The notes under the pieces: model-generated | The model's input: the letters and a program-made list of their open reading frames with translations, nothing else | What the model was told of the DNA's origin: nothing | Databases searched by the model: none | Made by a program: the position numbers and the translations under genes | In this document: piece by piece, positions 42,071 to 50,559 of the stretch | Layout of the letters: each line of letters opens with the position of its first letter | Numbering within the stretch: the stretch's first letter is position 1 | Assembly: GCF_000577245.1 (NCBI RefSeq) | Contig: NZ_CBYO010000014.1 | Span: 124,001-188,000, forward strand | Length of the DNA: 64,000 nt | Reading direction: 5' to 3' | DNA from: Paucisalibacillus algeriensis | GTDB lineage: Bacteria; Bacillota; Bacilli; Bacillales; Amphibacillaceae

Positions 42071-42463
42071 TTAAGCTGCAGGCAAGAAATTTAGGATTGC
42101 TTCTACAACTGCTGAGATAATTGGGATTGCTAGTAGTAAAATAAATATTTTTCCTGCTAATTCTATTTTGGAAGCAACAGCACTTAGTCCAGCGTCCTTC
42201 GTAATACTAGCACCTAACTCTGTGAGATAAGCAATACCGATTATTTTTAAGATAGTCTCGATATACATACCATTTATGGACGCTTTTTGCCCTAAAGTCT
42301 CAATCAACCTAATAATTGATCCTATTTGGCTAATAACTGCTAAAAATAGCACGATACCGGTAATTAACAAAATAATAAAAGCAAAGGGGCCTCGCATCTC
42401 TTTTAAGATGATGTATAATATGCTAGCTATAATTCCGAGAGTGACTATTTGTATGATATCCAT
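42071..42463 (-). CDS. spoIIIAD: Stage III sporulation protein AD
   Basis: A 130-residue membrane protein with about four helices; the sequence IGIAYLTELGASITKDAGLS followed by AVASKIELAGKI is the family signature. It forms part of the SpoIIIA export apparatus with AC and AE, which resemble inner-membrane components of secretion systems. It is separated from spoIIIAE by 42 bases and from spoIIIAC by 6. Confidence 0.93.
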   Translation of the reverse strand: MDIIQIVTLGIIASILYIILKEMRGPFAFIILLITGIVLFLAVISQIGSIIRLIETLGQKASINGMYIETILKIIGIAYLTELGASITKDAGLSAVASKIELAGKIFILLLAIPIISAVVEAILNFLPAA

Positions 42464-42469
42464 ACAGAA

Positions 42470-42676
42470 TTACCCTTGAAATAAGAATACTGATCGGATT
42501 TGTTGGAACAGATCTGAAAGACCATTAATGACAACTACGAGTACGATAATAAATCCGACAAGTGTTACAAATTGGGCTATTTCTTCCTTTCCCATTTGCT
42601 TTAAGATGGTATGAATTAGCGCGACAATAATGCCAATACCTGCAATTTGAAATAATATAGATGCATCTGATAGCAT
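42470..42676 (-). CDS. spoIIIAC: Stage III sporulation protein AC
   Basis: A 68-residue protein with two membrane helices (ILFQIAGIGIIVALIHTILK and FVTLVGFIIVLVVVINGLSD) joined by KQMGKEEIAQ, the standard SpoIIIAC hairpin. Length matches the B. subtilis protein (68). It sits between spoIIIAB and spoIIIAD in the conserved order. Confidence 0.94.
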   Translation of the reverse strand: MLSDASILFQIAGIGIIVALIHTILKQMGKEEIAQFVTLVGFIIVLVVVINGLSDLFQQIRSVFLFQG

Positions 42677-42694
42677 AACAAGTGCCCCTTTCTC

Positions 42695-43207
42695 CTATAT
42701 GAGCAATAACACGATAAACAGGCCAGTTAGGAAGCCGAGATTTTTGGCCATTTTCCCATACCTATCCTGTTCGTCTCTTGCATCTTGTAATTCTCTTTCC
42801 AAGTGTTTAATCGTCAATTGAATATGTTTTTGTTGTTGATTAAAATCATGCTGGCCAAGTGTTCTACCAAATTGTAAAAGAATTTCTTTTTCATTTACGC
42901 TAAGACTGGATGATTCCATAAAAGTTGCAACACTCTCTTCCCAAACTGATTCAAAATAGCTATACTTTTCTACCATTCTGTTAGCAACTAATTGAAAAAA
43001 AGACGAACATGGATCCGGTATCTGCCTGGCAATTGAAGAAAAGGCATCATGTAATGGTAGCTGACTATAAAGTATTTCTGCTTCCAATACTTGCAGAGCA
43101 TTAATTAATTGACGTATATGCTTTGGCCGTCTAGTAAGTTTATTGCTCCACTCAAATCCGAGCCATGTCGTTGCGCTTATGAAGAGAAGTGCTCCGATCC
43201 ACTTCAT
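42695..43207 (-). CDS. spoIIIAB: Stage III sporulation protein AB
   Basis: A 170-residue protein with an N-terminal helix (MKWIGALLFISATTWLGFEW), a charged helical middle and a C-terminal helix (MAKNLGFLTGLFIVLLLI). RPKHIRQLINALQVLEAEIL is the conserved SpoIIIAB core; the fold resembles type II secretion GspF-like proteins. The open frame extends to 43252, but ATG 43207 fits the family N-terminus. With that start it overlaps the end of spoIIIAA by 56 bases. Confidence 0.92.
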   Translation of the reverse strand: MKWIGALLFISATTWLGFEWSNKLTRRPKHIRQLINALQVLEAEILYSQLPLHDAFSSIARQIPDPCSSFFQLVANRMVEKYSYFESVWEESVATFMESSSLSVNEKEILLQFGRTLGQHDFNQQQKHIQLTIKHLERELQDARDEQDRYGKMAKNLGFLTGLFIVLLLI

Positions 43208-44129
43208 TTGGCAAGCACCCCGATTTCTGAAAGATATTTTTTTCATTTTCATCGTAAATCGATTTAAGGCTACCTGGAGATGATTGTCCTTTGAGAAGGA
43301 CTATTCGCCTGAAAACCTTTTTTTCTAATAATGGTAAGATAGATGGTCTATTCTTTAGCTCTTCGAGAGTTTGTCCATGAATGGTACAAACCACAGTAAC
43401 ACCTGCATTGATAGCATTGGTTAAAGCTTGTACATCTTTTTCACTACCTATCTCGTCAACTACTAATATTTCTGGTGACATCGATCGAATCATCATCATC
43501 ATTCCCTCTGCCTTTGGACAGGCATCCAAGACATCCGTTCGCTTACCTAAATTATGCTGCGGTATTCCTTTTAAACAGGCTGCAATTTCAGAACGTTCAT
43601 CTACTACGCCTACTTTCTTAGGGGGAACATGATTCCATCCGGAAGAGATAATCCGTATCACGTCACGTATTAACGTTGTTTTTCCAGATTGTGGAGACCC
43701 AACAAATAACGTATTAAGAAATCTATTTTCGTAAAGATAGGGAATCACTTTTGTTGCTACACCAATCTTCTCTTTCGCAATCCGGATGTTTAAAAAAGTA
43801 ATATATTGAATTGCTTTCACAGAACCATTTACCGTATTTACTTTTCCAGCTAGACCGACACGATGTCCGCCCTCTATTGTGATATAGCCTTCCCTAAGCT
43901 CATCCTCCATCCGATATAACGAGAACTCACTTAGCTGATTAATAATAAATGTATTATCCTTTTTATTTGTCCTTGCTTGTGTGATCCACTCAATTCCGTA
44001 ATCAAAGATTAATTCAATTGGTTGAAGTAACCGGACCCTTATTTCCTGTAGCTTGTCCCATCTATTACCAACACTTACTTTAATGGCATATTGAATCTCA
44101 TCGGGAAATAATCGTAATATCTCCTCCAT
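43152..44129 (-). CDS. spoIIIAA: Stage III sporulation protein AA (ATPase)
   Basis: A 325-residue AAA+/secretion-type ATPase that may power the SpoIIIA channel. Walker A is FVGSPQSGKTTLIRDV, Walker B is SPEILVVDEIGSEKDVQAL, and a His box lies in VVCTIHGQTLEELKNR. It is the first operon gene. The last ~20 residues (QKSGCLPNEVDRSTSLHKRN then DMARI) look unlike a conserved ending and run into spoIIIAB; B. subtilis SpoIIIAA is 307 residues. This may be a natural extension or the effect of a late frameshift. A candidate sigma-E promoter lies upstream. Confidence 0.94.
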   Translation of the reverse strand: MEEILRLFPDEIQYAIKVSVGNRWDKLQEIRVRLLQPIELIFDYGIEWITQARTNKKDNTFIINQLSEFSLYRMEDELREGYITIEGGHRVGLAGKVNTVNGSVKAIQYITFLNIRIAKEKIGVATKVIPYLYENRFLNTLFVGSPQSGKTTLIRDVIRIISSGWNHVPPKKVGVVDERSEIAACLKGIPQHNLGKRTDVLDACPKAEGMMMMIRSMSPEILVVDEIGSEKDVQALTNAINAGVTVVCTIHGQTLEELKNRPSILPLLEKKVFRRIVLLKGQSSPGSLKSIYDENEKNIFQKSGCLPNEVDRSTSLHKRNDMARI

Positions 44130-44180
44130 AGCTTATTATCACTCCCATTAATCCCTGAGAATTTTCATATTCTATAAGTA

Positions 44181-44208
44181 AATGTATGTCTTAATGGAAT
44201 AATTATGA
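44181..44208 (-). promoter_or_regulatory. Candidate sigma-E promoter of the spoIIIA operon
   Basis: On the minus strand a TCATAAT -35 element (44208-44202) is followed after 13 bases by CATACATT (44188-44181), an exact match to the sigma-E -10 consensus CATACAHT. The -35 matches KMATATT at six of seven positions; the spacer is one base short. It lies about 50-80 bases before the spoIIIAA start. Sigma-E control of this operon is known in B. subtilis. Confidence 0.6.
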
Positions 44209-44461
44209 CTGTTGAAAGAGAAATAATAGAGTTGATAATTTCGAAAAATAGATTAAAGTTACATTCGTTTAAAAGCCTAAGAAAAAACAGCAATATGGTT
44301 CCATGCTGTTTTCCAATCGGATTCTCACTATTTACTTTATTAATTCTTGATTGACTAGCTCCGGTTTTTCAACGTTACATAGTGTATTATGGATATCAAA
44401 GCTGTTTGATAGTATTAGAGGTGCTATCACAGATATAGTTGAGGATATCTAAACCGTATAA
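44209..44461. other. Intergenic region upstream of spoIIIA without a gene
   Basis: The stretch beyond the sigma-E promoter is AT-rich. It includes a short hairpin (AACAGCAATATGGTTCCATG, then CTGTT) at about 44288-44312. No open frame or repeat is supported. Confidence 0.35.
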
Positions 44462-44506
44462 AAAAAGTAATCTTAGAGAGTATATTCTCTAGGATTACTT
44501 TTAATT
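44462..44506. terminator. Bidirectional terminator-like hairpin in the decayed region
   Basis: The arms AAAGTAATCTTAGAGA and TCTCTAGGATTACTTT pair with one mismatch and are flanked by A and T runs. No intact gene abuts it now, which suggests that a gene once ended here. Confidence 0.65.
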
Positions 44507-44528
44507 ACTATGATTATCTATAGGGGTG

Positions 44529-44780
44529 ATGGAAAGTGAAAAGAATGTTAATGAATCCCTAGAAGTCAAACTAAATTTCATCTTCAATACAGAAACGACC
44601 TTCTTTACAAATGAACAGATGAAAATCATTTAACAAATTACAAAATAATAACCTAGCAACTAAACTTGAAAGTTTGAGTATTGCATTATTACAATAACTC
44701 CAGTCTATTAAAAACAACACCGTAACACTAATAAAATAGAAGAATTGGCTGAAACAGTAAAAATAGTAAAAACTAAATAT
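44529..44780 (+). pseudogene. Decayed plus-strand coding remnant
   Basis: A frame starting MESEKNVNESLEVKLNFIFN stops after 34 codons at 44633. Coding-like text then continues in other frames: FNKLQNNNLATKLESLSIAL followed by LQ and a stop, LQSIKNNTVTLIK and a stop, then KIEELAETVKIVKTKY. Read together these suggest a helical, coiled-coil-rich protein broken by at least two frame changes and stop codons. AGGGGTG lies directly before the ATG. I do not recognise the family. Confidence 0.35.
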
Positions 44781-44799
44781 ATGGCCATACTAGCCTACA

Positions 44800-45121
44800 A
44801 CTTTCTTATTGTACTCTACTCACTAATTCGCGACCTAAATATACTGTGTAGGACTTATTATGACCTACCTATCCATCAATAGAAAATATTTCTCTATACA
44901 AGAAAGGTAGCTTTTAATGTTAATCTCGATTCCTAGTTCTTCTTTAAATTCTCTTACTAGAGATTCTGTCGACAGTACACCGTGTTCTATCGCTCCGCCT
45001 ATTGGGCGGTAATATGGCCCATTACCTTTGAAATGGTTTCCTACCAATTCTTCAAGAGAATATAATCATCTTTAAATAGTAGTCCTAATACATTTGCTCT
45101 TTGGTATAAATTTCCTATCAT
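44800..45121 (-). pseudogene. Broken Nudix hydrolase gene
   Basis: An ATG at 45121 overlaps the stop of the upstream gene as ATGA and reads MIGNLYQRANVLGLLFKDDY then ILL, a Nudix-like first strand. One base is lost near 45060; the next frame continues EELVGNHFKGNGPYYRPIGG then AIEHGVLSTESLVREFKEEL, a Nudix box in which the usual Glu after the second Gly is Val. The frame stops at 44865, and a further frame continues FSIDG(stop)VGHNKSYTVYLGREL, typical of a Nudix C-terminal half. At least two frameshifts and one stop show that it is a pseudogene. Confidence 0.7.
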
Positions 45122-46059
45122 TCGACATAACCAAATGCCTTTAATTTTTTATATCTCTCAACAGCAAGAATTCCCTTCCAGTAGATTCTAGCTTTTTCAA
45201 ATTCTTCTGGATGACTACCCCACCCCCATGAAATATCCCAAACACCTTCTTCAGACATTTGCATTCTATAAAATTTCAAATTTTCTACCACTAATGACCC
45301 AAGCTTATCACATAATGGACTCTCTGGGTTGTCTATAAAATCCAATGGTAACGGTACATAACCTGAATCCCAACTTGATACATCCTTGTTAATACATTTA
45401 TAGGCAAGATCAGCTATTTTTTCTAAAACTCCCCTATATGAATAACCTGTCTCAGTCTTCAATGTTGACTTGTGAGGCTCTATTATTTTGATAAATGCCT
45501 GAAAGTTATTGATTTCATGTTTATCCATTTCTGTTTGGTTCATTAAATAGGTCACTGCTTTTTCGATAGAACGCCACCCAATTTGAGCTGATCTAGTTTC
45601 GGGATCAGACCAGTGTACAAGAAATGCTGCCAGTTCGACACTTGGATTAAACGACCAACTTTCTTCTGCTCCTTCCTCCCAATGCCACCATGGTGCATGT
45701 GGGTAATCGTTGAATGCTGGTATTACAGAGGCCCATTTCCCCGTTTCTTCATTATATGTACTTACTAAAAAGGAAAGCATCTGTTCAACTATTAGATCAT
45801 CTTTTTTTGCTTTTATTTCCAGTAAGACCTGACCTCCAGCCCATGTTGCCATTGGTGAAGATTTAGGTAGCCAAAAATCAGGCTCAATTCCATGGCCAAA
45901 TCCACCATCAGCGTTTTGGAATGACTTAAGCTTCTCCATTACATTTTCTTTACTACCATTTCCAAATAGAAATTCAAATCGGGCAATTTCCAACTCACGA
46001 CAGTTTTGATATAAAAAGTCTTTCGTCATATTGAACTGTTTTGCTCTAATCTTTTCCAC
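45118..46059 (-). CDS. Hypothetical protein, probable alpha/alpha toroid (prenyltransferase-like) fold
   Basis: A 313-residue soluble protein with QW-like repeat features: LKSFQNADGGFGHGIEPDFW near residue 45, HAPWWHWEEGAEESWSFNPS near 123, SSWDSGYVPLPLDF near 233 and EGVWDISWGWGSHPEEFE near 278. Such Gly/Trp/aromatic-rich helices are found in terpenoid cyclase and protein prenyltransferase alpha/alpha-toroid domains, but the DxDD cyclase motif is absent. No signal peptide or membrane helix. A broken Nudix gene is translationally coupled after it. The pair is inserted between spoIIIA and efp. Function unknown. Confidence 0.75.
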   Translation of the reverse strand: MEKIRAKQFNMTKDFLYQNCRELEIARFEFLFGNGSKENVMEKLKSFQNADGGFGHGIEPDFWLPKSSPMATWAGGQVLLEIKAKKDDLIVEQMLSFLVSTYNEETGKWASVIPAFNDYPHAPWWHWEEGAEESWSFNPSVELAAFLVHWSDPETRSAQIGWRSIEKAVTYLMNQTEMDKHEINNFQAFIKIIEPHKSTLKTETGYSYRGVLEKIADLAYKCINKDVSSWDSGYVPLPLDFIDNPESPLCDKLGSLVVENLKFYRMQMSEEGVWDISWGWGSHPEEFEKARIYWKGILAVERYKKLKAFGYVE

Positions 46060-46123
46060 TTTAAAATCACCTCTACATTTTTATTAATCATTAGGAATAT
46101 ATTGATAATTATCGCTAATAAAA

Positions 46124-46156
46124 AGATGACCATCCTAAAAAAATCGATGATCATCT
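46124..46156 (-). terminator. Terminator of efp
   Basis: The arms AGATGATCATC and GATGGTCATCT pair with one mismatch and are followed by TTTTTATT on the minus strand, 17 bases after the efp stop. Confidence 0.75.
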
Positions 46157-46173
46157 CCTGTTGCGTTTACAAC

Positions 46174-46731
46174 TTATGCTCTTGAAACGTATTTTCCATC
46201 AGAAGTGTTAATGACAAGTCTGTCGCCAACATTTACAAAGAATGGAACTTGTACAATGAGTCCTGTTTCTACAGTAGCTGGTTTAGAGCCGCCACTTGCG
46301 GTATCACCCTTAATTCCCGGTTCTGTTTCTACTACTTCTAGTTCCACGTTATTTGGTAAATCAATTCCTAGAATTTCACCTTGATACTGGATCATGGATA
46401 CTTCCATGTTTTCTTTAATGAATTTTAGTTCATGCTCAATTTGAGCAGAAGTAAGTTCAATTTGTTCGTAGCTAGCTGTATCCATAAATGCATGGGCATC
46501 ACCTGAAGCATATAAATATTGCATTTTTTTATGTTCTATATGCGCTTTTCCTACTTTTTCACCAGCACGAAAAGTTTTTTCTTGGATATTCCCATTACGC
46601 AAGTTACGAAGCTTTGATCTTACAAAAGCGGCACCCTTACCTGGTTTAACGTGTTGAAAATCAACAACTTGATATAAATCATTATCTATTTCGATGGTCA
46701 AACCTGTTTTAAAATCGTTTACTGAAATCAT
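46174..46731 (-). CDS. efp: Translation elongation factor P
   Basis: A 185-residue three-barrel protein that relieves ribosome stalling at polyproline. The modified-residue loop is [16 protein letters not shown] with Lys32, the position that carries 5-aminopentanol in B. subtilis. The last domain ends with [19 protein letters not shown], as usual. It follows yqhT by 30 nt, and both are ordered as in B. subtilis. Confidence 0.97.
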   Translation of the reverse strand: MISVNDFKTGLTIEIDNDLYQVVDFQHVKPGKGAAFVRSKLRNLRNGNIQEKTFRAGEKVGKAHIEHKKMQYLYASGDAHAFMDTASYEQIELTSAQIEHELKFIKENMEVSMIQYQGEILGIDLPNNVELEVVETEPGIKGDTASGGSKPATVETGLIVQVPFFVNVGDRLVINTSDGKYVSRA

Positions 46732-46761
46732 AATTGTCCTCCTTAATTAAAGCACAAACGC

Positions 46762-47823
46762 TTATAACTGAATAAGTTCCTTAGTTGATGTTGTTAAACG
46801 TTTATTACCTGATTCTGTAATTATAATATCGTCTTCAATACGACACCCACCAACATTAGGTATATAGATACCTGGCTCTACGGTTACAACCATACCTGGT
46901 TCTAATTTTAGTTCACTACGGAATGATAATCCTGGCCCTTCGTGAACTTCTAGACCAATTCCATGTCCTGTTGAGTGACCAAAGTAATCGCCATATCCTT
47001 GTCCTTTTATATAATCTCTTGTTAAAGCGTCAGCCTCAATACCAGTCATACCCGGCTTAATTCCATTAACTCCTCGAAGTTGAGCTTCCAATACAGTATC
47101 ATAAATCTTTCTTAATTCATCACTAATTTCGCCTACCGCAACTGTTCTAGTAATGTCTGAAACATATCCATTATATAAAGCACCATAATCAAGTGTTACT
47201 AGTTCGCCAGCTTGAATTTCTTTGGTTGATGCAACTCCATGAGGCATCGCGGATCGGAATCCTGATGCGACAATTGTGTCAAAACTTGACCCGGAAGCAC
47301 CTTGTCTACGCATAAAGAACTCCAGTTCATTGGAAACTTCAATCTCTTTTACCCCCGGCTTTATATACTTTTGAATATGCTCAAATGCTGCGTCAGCAAT
47401 TTCAGCTGCTTTCTTTAAGGTTGTTAACTCTTCTGGAGATTTAATCAAACGAATTTTCTCAATGACTTCACTTGTTGGTACTAGTTCAACATCTAACAAG
47501 TCTCGATATCGATCATATGTAGCATACGTGACATGATTTTTTTCAAAACCAAGACGTTTTACTTGTAGACGGGTTAATTGAGACTTTACTTCCTCTTCTA
47601 TTAACGCTTTATGTTCTACAACTGTAAAATCTTTCGCTTGTTCAGCGGCTTGTTCTGTATAACGGAAATCAGTCATAAAAATTGCCTCATCTTGACTTAC
47701 AATAACTGTACCGGATGAACCTGTAAATCCAGTAACATATCTACGGTTAATTGGGCTATTAATCATTATGGCATCTAAATTTAATTCTTGAAGTGCTTGT
47801 CTAATTTTATTAATTTTTTCCAT
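46762..47823 (-). CDS. yqhT: M24-family Xaa-Pro dipeptidase/aminopeptidase (YqhT)
   Basis: A 353-residue metallopeptidase with an N-terminal creatinase-like domain (residues 1-~130) and a pita-bread catalytic domain. The dimetal ligands are seen in LDYGALYNGYVSDITRT (two Asp), HSTGHGIGLEVHEGP (His), VEPGIYIP (Glu) and GCRIEDDIII (Glu). It hydrolyses peptides with proline in second position. Pairing with efp, also linked to proline sequences, is conserved in Bacilli. The aroQ-type gene that adjoins yqhT in B. subtilis is not present here. Confidence 0.94.
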   Translation of the reverse strand: MEKINKIRQALQELNLDAIMINSPINRRYVTGFTGSSGTVIVSQDEAIFMTDFRYTEQAAEQAKDFTVVEHKALIEEEVKSQLTRLQVKRLGFEKNHVTYATYDRYRDLLDVELVPTSEVIEKIRLIKSPEELTTLKKAAEIADAAFEHIQKYIKPGVKEIEVSNELEFFMRRQGASGSSFDTIVASGFRSAMPHGVASTKEIQAGELVTLDYGALYNGYVSDITRTVAVGEISDELRKIYDTVLEAQLRGVNGIKPGMTGIEADALTRDYIKGQGYGDYFGHSTGHGIGLEVHEGPGLSFRSELKLEPGMVVTVEPGIYIPNVGGCRIEDDIIITESGNKRLTTSTKELIQL

Positions 47824-47953
47824 CTCTTCATCCCTTTCCCACTGCCACTAGCATTTAAACTCAATATTTTTCAGTCTATTGTTTATTATGACTTTATCAG
47901 TTTACCATAAATAGACAACTTTGAATATTGATTTAGTTGGGGAATAGATGATT

Positions 47954-48469
47954 TTAGTCAGATACCTTCTTTGATTCATTATTTGCTGTTGCTATTGTAT
48001 CTTGGTAATCAAAAGAAATCGAATAGCCAATAAATATACCATATAATATATAGAGGCATAATGTAGATACTATCGTTTTAATTTCCATCTCTGCTAAATT
48101 GGGAACATTTGTGAATATCGGTTGTAAAATAAAAAATACAATTGCCCATAGAATTAATCCATAAACTATTCCCATCCATAGGGAAGTTACCTTTTTTAAA
48201 ACACCATAGTAAACTAGTGCAACCCCAATGGATAGCAAACCAACTAGGATAATCGTAAGCAATTCTCCTAACCAAGTATCCGTCCAGCCGGCAGTTGTCC
48301 AAGAACGAAGTAAATAAGATTTTGCAGAGACTTCCATAAAATTAAAATAATACATGAATAGTCCTGCTAAGCCTGCTAAAATACCGCCAATGAATCCGGT
48401 TAATAATGACCTTCCTAGAAAAGTTGAAGTATCTTCGGGTTTATTTTGTTCGAGCTTTTTATCTTCCAA
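47954..48469 (-). CDS. yqhR: YqhR-like conserved membrane protein
   Basis: A 171-residue membrane protein with four hydrophobic segments (LLTGFIGGILAGLAGLFMYY; LGELLTIILVGLLSIGVALV; WMGIVYGLILWAIVFFILQP; IVSTLCLYILYGIFIGYSIS). The open frame extends to 48508, but TTG 48469 (coding L-E-D-K-K-L-E) has GGAGGTG eight bases upstream and is preferred. The layout and neighbours match B. subtilis YqhR, a membrane protein of unknown function next to yqhT and yqhP. Confidence 0.8.
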   Translation of the reverse strand: MEDKKLEQNKPEDTSTFLGRSLLTGFIGGILAGLAGLFMYYFNFMEVSAKSYLLRSWTTAGWTDTWLGELLTIILVGLLSIGVALVYYGVLKKVTSLWMGIVYGLILWAIVFFILQPIFTNVPNLAEMEIKTIVSTLCLYILYGIFIGYSISFDYQDTIATANNESKKVSD

Positions 48470-48693
48470 AATATGCACCTCCAACTTTAGTATTACCCAC
48501 TCTTTCAAATCAAATTACAGCAAAAAAATTGTATCCTTTATAATAATTAACATGATAAAAAAAGAACTTGAATATTTTAAGTTGAGTAGGAAAGAATTAT
48601 ACTAGAATAAGAAGGATAACTTTCTATTAGATTATTTATATTAAATAGGATTAGTTAAAATATCTGCTACATAGTTTGGAAAGGAAGATTCAT

Positions 48694-49068
48694 ATGCGAA
48701 AAAAATCTATACTAAAATATATTATCATTGGGATTGTCGTGCTAGCTGCATTTGGACTAATCATGGAATTGTTTACAAATGCTACAGGCTTCTTAACCAA
48801 TATTCTAGTTGCCGCCGTATTTGCCCTGTTAATCTTTGGATTTTTTTACTATTTTTTACTTGGAGGTCGTAATTTATCATCCGATGCCAAAAAGTATAAA
48901 CAGGCTGTCAGACAATCTAATTCAAAATACACACAATCTAGAAGTACTCCAACCGTTAAAAATAAGTACCAGGTGGATCCTATAAAAAAGAGATTAAAAA
49001 AACGCCCAAATCATTTACGTGTCATTGATGGGAATAAGTCCAAACGTAAAAAGCGGGCTTCCAATTAA
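48694..49068 (+). CDS. yqhP: SA1362-family membrane protein (YqhP-like)
   Basis: A 124-residue protein with two N-terminal membrane helices (IIIGIVVLAAFGLIMELF and LTNILVAAVFALLIFGFFYY) and a very basic C-terminal half (KKRLKKRPNHLRVIDGNKSK then RKKR). The RPNHLRVIDG motif is characteristic of the SA1362/YqhP family of unknown function. ATG 48694 with GGAAAGGAAG upstream gives MRKKSILKYIII; an in-frame ATG at 48676 lacks a good site. It is convergent with yqhO. Confidence 0.85.
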   Translation: MRKKSILKYIIIGIVVLAAFGLIMELFTNATGFLTNILVAAVFALLIFGFFYYFLLGGRNLSSDAKKYKQAVRQSNSKYTQSRSTPTVKNKYQVDPIKKRLKKRPNHLRVIDGNKSKRKKRASN

Positions 49069-49082
49069 GGAAGCCCGCTTTC
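49052..49082. terminator. Bidirectional terminator between yqhP and yqhO
   Basis: The arms AAGCGGGCTTCC and GGAAGCCCGCTT with a 6-base loop overlap the end of yqhP and end before the yqhO stop. It has A and T tracts on both sides. Confidence 0.85.
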
Positions 49083-49083
49083 T

Positions 49084-49974
49084 TCATGTAGACCAGCGTT
49101 TCAAGAACTTTTGTGCCTGTTCACGGCCATTTTGTATTAATTTACTTTTGACCTCTTCGTTTATCATGAAATTTGTCGTTTGAACATCTTTAACCGGTAT
49201 AAAGATAATGTTATCTTTTTCGGATTTTGCAATGTACCTAGAATCGTGGGCTTGCTTCATTGTAGTAAACAAGGCGTGTAGCATATCAAGTGCATTCTTA
49301 ATATTATTTGGATGGGATTGTTCTGGGGAATCACTTAGTTTCAAGCCAAGTATTGGCCTCGTACGTTTATTGGTTTCACTTTCAAAAACCCAAATTGGAA
49401 AATTACTTAATAAACCACCATCAACCATTAAACTCTTCACTTTATTCTCCCCTAATACTCTTTTAGGCATAAAAAAATATGGGAAACCAGCACTCATTCG
49501 AACTGCTTTGGCAACTGGAAAATCATTAGGGTTAATTCCATAAACCCTCTCTAGATCATCTGGTATGACGACTAGTTTACCTAAAGTTAAATCACTGACA
49601 ACTACTTTCAAATAACCACTTTTTAAATCACCAAATGTATAAATATTCCGCTCCGCTAGTTGATTATAAACCCATCTCTCAAATTTATCCCCTTTGTTTA
49701 GTCCCATTTGAAAATATAGAAAGAACCATTTGCTACCTGGGATTACTTTAGCCAGTAGTGGCGGGTCTAGGAATTCCTTTAATTCTAATTTATCTAGTAG
49801 TCTTTTCATTTCTTCAATATTGTAGCCTGCAGCTATAAATGCAGCCAATATCGATCCTGCAGATGTGCCTGCAACACGTTCAAACTTTAGATTCTTTTCT
49901 GCTATAACTTCAAGAGCTCCTAAAAAAGCAAATGCCTTGACACCACCACCAGAGAAGACACCGTCTATTTTCAT
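49084..49974 (-). CDS. yqhO: Patatin-like phospholipase family protein (YqhO)
   Basis: A 296-residue patatin-fold protein. It has the oxyanion glycine loop GVFSGGGVKAFAFLGAL, the nucleophile elbow GTSAGSILAAF (GxSxG) and the catalytic Asp in MVDGGLLSNFPIWVF (DGG). These indicate a lipid acyl hydrolase with a Ser-Asp dyad, acting in or on the membrane; the substrate has not been shown. Orthologous to B. subtilis YqhO by motif and neighbourhood with mntR. Confidence 0.9.
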   Translation of the reverse strand: MKIDGVFSGGGVKAFAFLGALEVIAEKNLKFERVAGTSAGSILAAFIAAGYNIEEMKRLLDKLELKEFLDPPLLAKVIPGSKWFFLYFQMGLNKGDKFERWVYNQLAERNIYTFGDLKSGYLKVVVSDLTLGKLVVIPDDLERVYGINPNDFPVAKAVRMSAGFPYFFMPKRVLGENKVKSLMVDGGLLSNFPIWVFESETNKRTRPILGLKLSDSPEQSHPNNIKNALDMLHALFTTMKQAHDSRYIAKSEKDNIIFIPVKDVQTTNFMINEEVKSKLIQNGREQAQKFLKRWST

Positions 49975-50050
49975 ACAATATCTCCTTATCGCTTTTTATA
50001 TATGTGTAAGCATAAGGAAGTAAATTTAGAACATTGTCCTTCTCCAGTTA

Positions 50051-50467
50051 CTACTTTTTCCTCAACTGAACTGCTTTTAGGTCATCTAATCGTTTTTGGT
50101 CTTCTTTGAAATATTTTACTAAATCACCTAACCTATCGATTGAATTCCAGCTTAAATGGTGTTCAATCCCTTCAACATCATTATAAATATTTTCTTTTTC
50201 TACACCGATTATTTCTAGAAAGTCCTCTAGTAATTCATGACGAAATACTAACCGCTCTCCAACCTTCTTACCCTTTTCTGTCAACATAAATCCGCGGTAC
50301 TTCTCATATAGCAAATATTCATCTTTATCTAGCTTTTGAACCATTTTAGTTACAGAAGACGGGTGAACCTCTAACGTCTCTGCAATATCGGAAACTCGAG
50401 CATACCCCTTTGTATCAATTAAGTTATAAATAATTTCAATATAATCCTCCATACTAGGTGTAGGCAT
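50051..50467 (-). CDS. mntR: Manganese transport regulator MntR
   Basis: A 138-residue DtxR-family repressor of manganese uptake. The winged helix ([20 protein letters not shown] then MVQKL) binds DNA; the manganese ligands known in B. subtilis MntR are found at the same places: Asp8 in [11 protein letters not shown], His77 in [10 protein letters not shown], and Glu99, Glu102, His103 in [11 protein letters not shown]. It lacks an SH3 domain, like Bacillus MntR. The gene is alone, between yqhO and a small hypothetical. Confidence 0.95.
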   Translation of the reverse strand: MPTPSMEDYIEIIYNLIDTKGYARVSDIAETLEVHPSSVTKMVQKLDKDEYLLYEKYRGFMLTEKGKKVGERLVFRHELLEDFLEIIGVEKENIYNDVEGIEHHLSWNSIDRLGDLVKYFKEDQKRLDDLKAVQLRKK

Positions 50468-50559
50468 CCTGTTCTCCTCTTTCTATAGAATAATTTTTTA
50501 TCTTATGCAAAATTGTTTCTATAATGAGGATACCGGAAATATTTATCAGAGACAAGCTA

